64,000 nt of DNA from Candidatus Cloacimonadota bacterium (GTDB lineage: Bacteria; Cloacimonadota; Cloacimonadia; Cloacimonadales; JAIOQZ01): assembly GCA_021108395.1 (NCBI GenBank), contig JAIOQZ010000032.1, forward strand, positions 1-64,000. The letters run 5' to 3'. The notes below the pieces were generated by a model that was not told the DNA's origin, searched no databases, and saw only the letters and a program-made list of their open reading frames with translations. Below, piece after piece: positions 63,699-64,000 of the stretch. The position numbers and the translations under genes were made by a program. The stretch's first letter is position 1. Each line of letters begins with the position of its first letter.

Positions 63699-64000
63699 AT
63701 GAAACACGCAAAAGAATGGCAGGAACTGTTCCGCACTATGCTGGCCGAAAAGCTGGCGAATGCCGAGACGAGCGACAGCGAGGAAGACCTCGAAGAGCTC
63801 GTCGAGCAGATGCTGTCGGAAACAAACGTCGAGGCATACTACAGCCGCCTGCTGGGCGCCGAAGAGCGACGAGCCATATCCAACGACGCCTTTGGCTATC
63901 TGCTGCAACTCTATGCCCTGGACACTATCGACAGTATTGCCTTTGAAAAGATAATGACCCTGTGCATGCACCTGGTGGTTTTTATGCAGCAGCGCATCGA
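63699..64000 (+). CDS. Smg/DUF494-like protein, 3'-truncated by window end
   Basis: This gene is not in the ORF track because no stop is reached. ATG 63699 has GGGAGA 6 nt upstream, 52 nt after the secA stop. The first 100 residues are helical and acidic; the stretch RLLGAEERRAISNDAFGYLL and the following LDTIDSIAFEKIMTL fit the C-terminal half of Smg/DUF494 proteins, a family often found near DNA topoisomerase or formyltransferase genes. The assignment is from motif resemblance only and should be taken as tentative. It is likely co-transcribed with secA. Confidence 0.55.
   Translation, partial: MKHAKEWQELFRTMLAEKLANAETSDSEEDLEELVEQMLSETNVEAYYSRLLGAEERRAISNDAFGYLLQLYALDTIDSIAFEKIMTLCMHLVVFMQQRI

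Overview
The window reads as one bacterial chromosome segment, GC-rich by eye. There is no plasmid, phage or insertion-sequence backbone and no CRISPR array. Eight secreted proteins share a C-terminal domain with a PNPFNP motif and an (R)RMxLLK terminus, the type-IX-like sorting module common in FCB-superphylum bacteria such as Cloacimonadota and related candidate phyla. The SecA is about 1050 residues long with an extended N-terminus, which also fits that group. I infer an uncultured FCB-type bacterium and cannot name the phylum.

Layout. 1-1712: 3' part of a protein with two FGE/SUMF1-like domains. 1767-5883: palindromes, dinB, a PHP-domain hydrolase and a five-domain S1 protein. 6042-15473: a signalling island on the + strand, made of a receiver-histidine kinase, an NtrC-type sigma-54 activator, a degenerate receiver, a hybrid kinase, a receiver-HD-GYP protein, an HDOD protein and a PAS kinase. 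Several of these genes overlap, and none shows an obvious membrane anchor. 15483-19259: a four-gene minus-strand operon around a dynamin-like GTPase. 19487-23599: tRNA-Arg(CCG), a lipoprotein plus permease of an ABC importer without an ATPase, another receiver-kinase and a small unknown gene. 23618-32256: three sorting-domain exoproteins, then a TPR/membrane protein coupled to a small cysteine-rich protein. 32374-38397: a metabolic operon with a threonine-synthase-like PLP enzyme, three molybdenum hydroxylase (xanthine dehydrogenase type) subunits and a DHOD-type flavoprotein with two [4Fe-4S] ferredoxin motifs. 38510-53926: five more exoproteins, namely a gingipain-like C25 peptidase, an M14 carboxypeptidase and three long repeat (propeller-like) proteins, two of which are tandem duplicates. 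54112-64000: a PerM/AI-2E-type membrane protein, a DUF512 radical-SAM-like protein, leuS, a second HD-GYP protein, secA and the start of a Smg/DUF494-like gene.

How they fit together. The two HD-GYP proteins imply c-di-GMP turnover downstream of cytosolic phosphorelays; no GGDEF protein is present. The exoprotein block looks like a Sec-exported, surface-sorted set for degrading and binding proteinaceous substrates. The hydroxylase operon looks like heterocycle (purine-type) catabolism.

Dispersed structure. A modular palindromic repeat occurs in at least three copies (8984, 23417, 26815) with remnants elsewhere. A terminator cassette is shared between the 3' end of dinB (1931) and the end of the hydroxylase operon (38465). 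Three consecutive stem-loops sit between the hydroxylase large and small subunit genes. The least explained loci are the dynamin operon, the PLP/hydroxylase/DHOD operon and the cysteine-rich/TPR pair.
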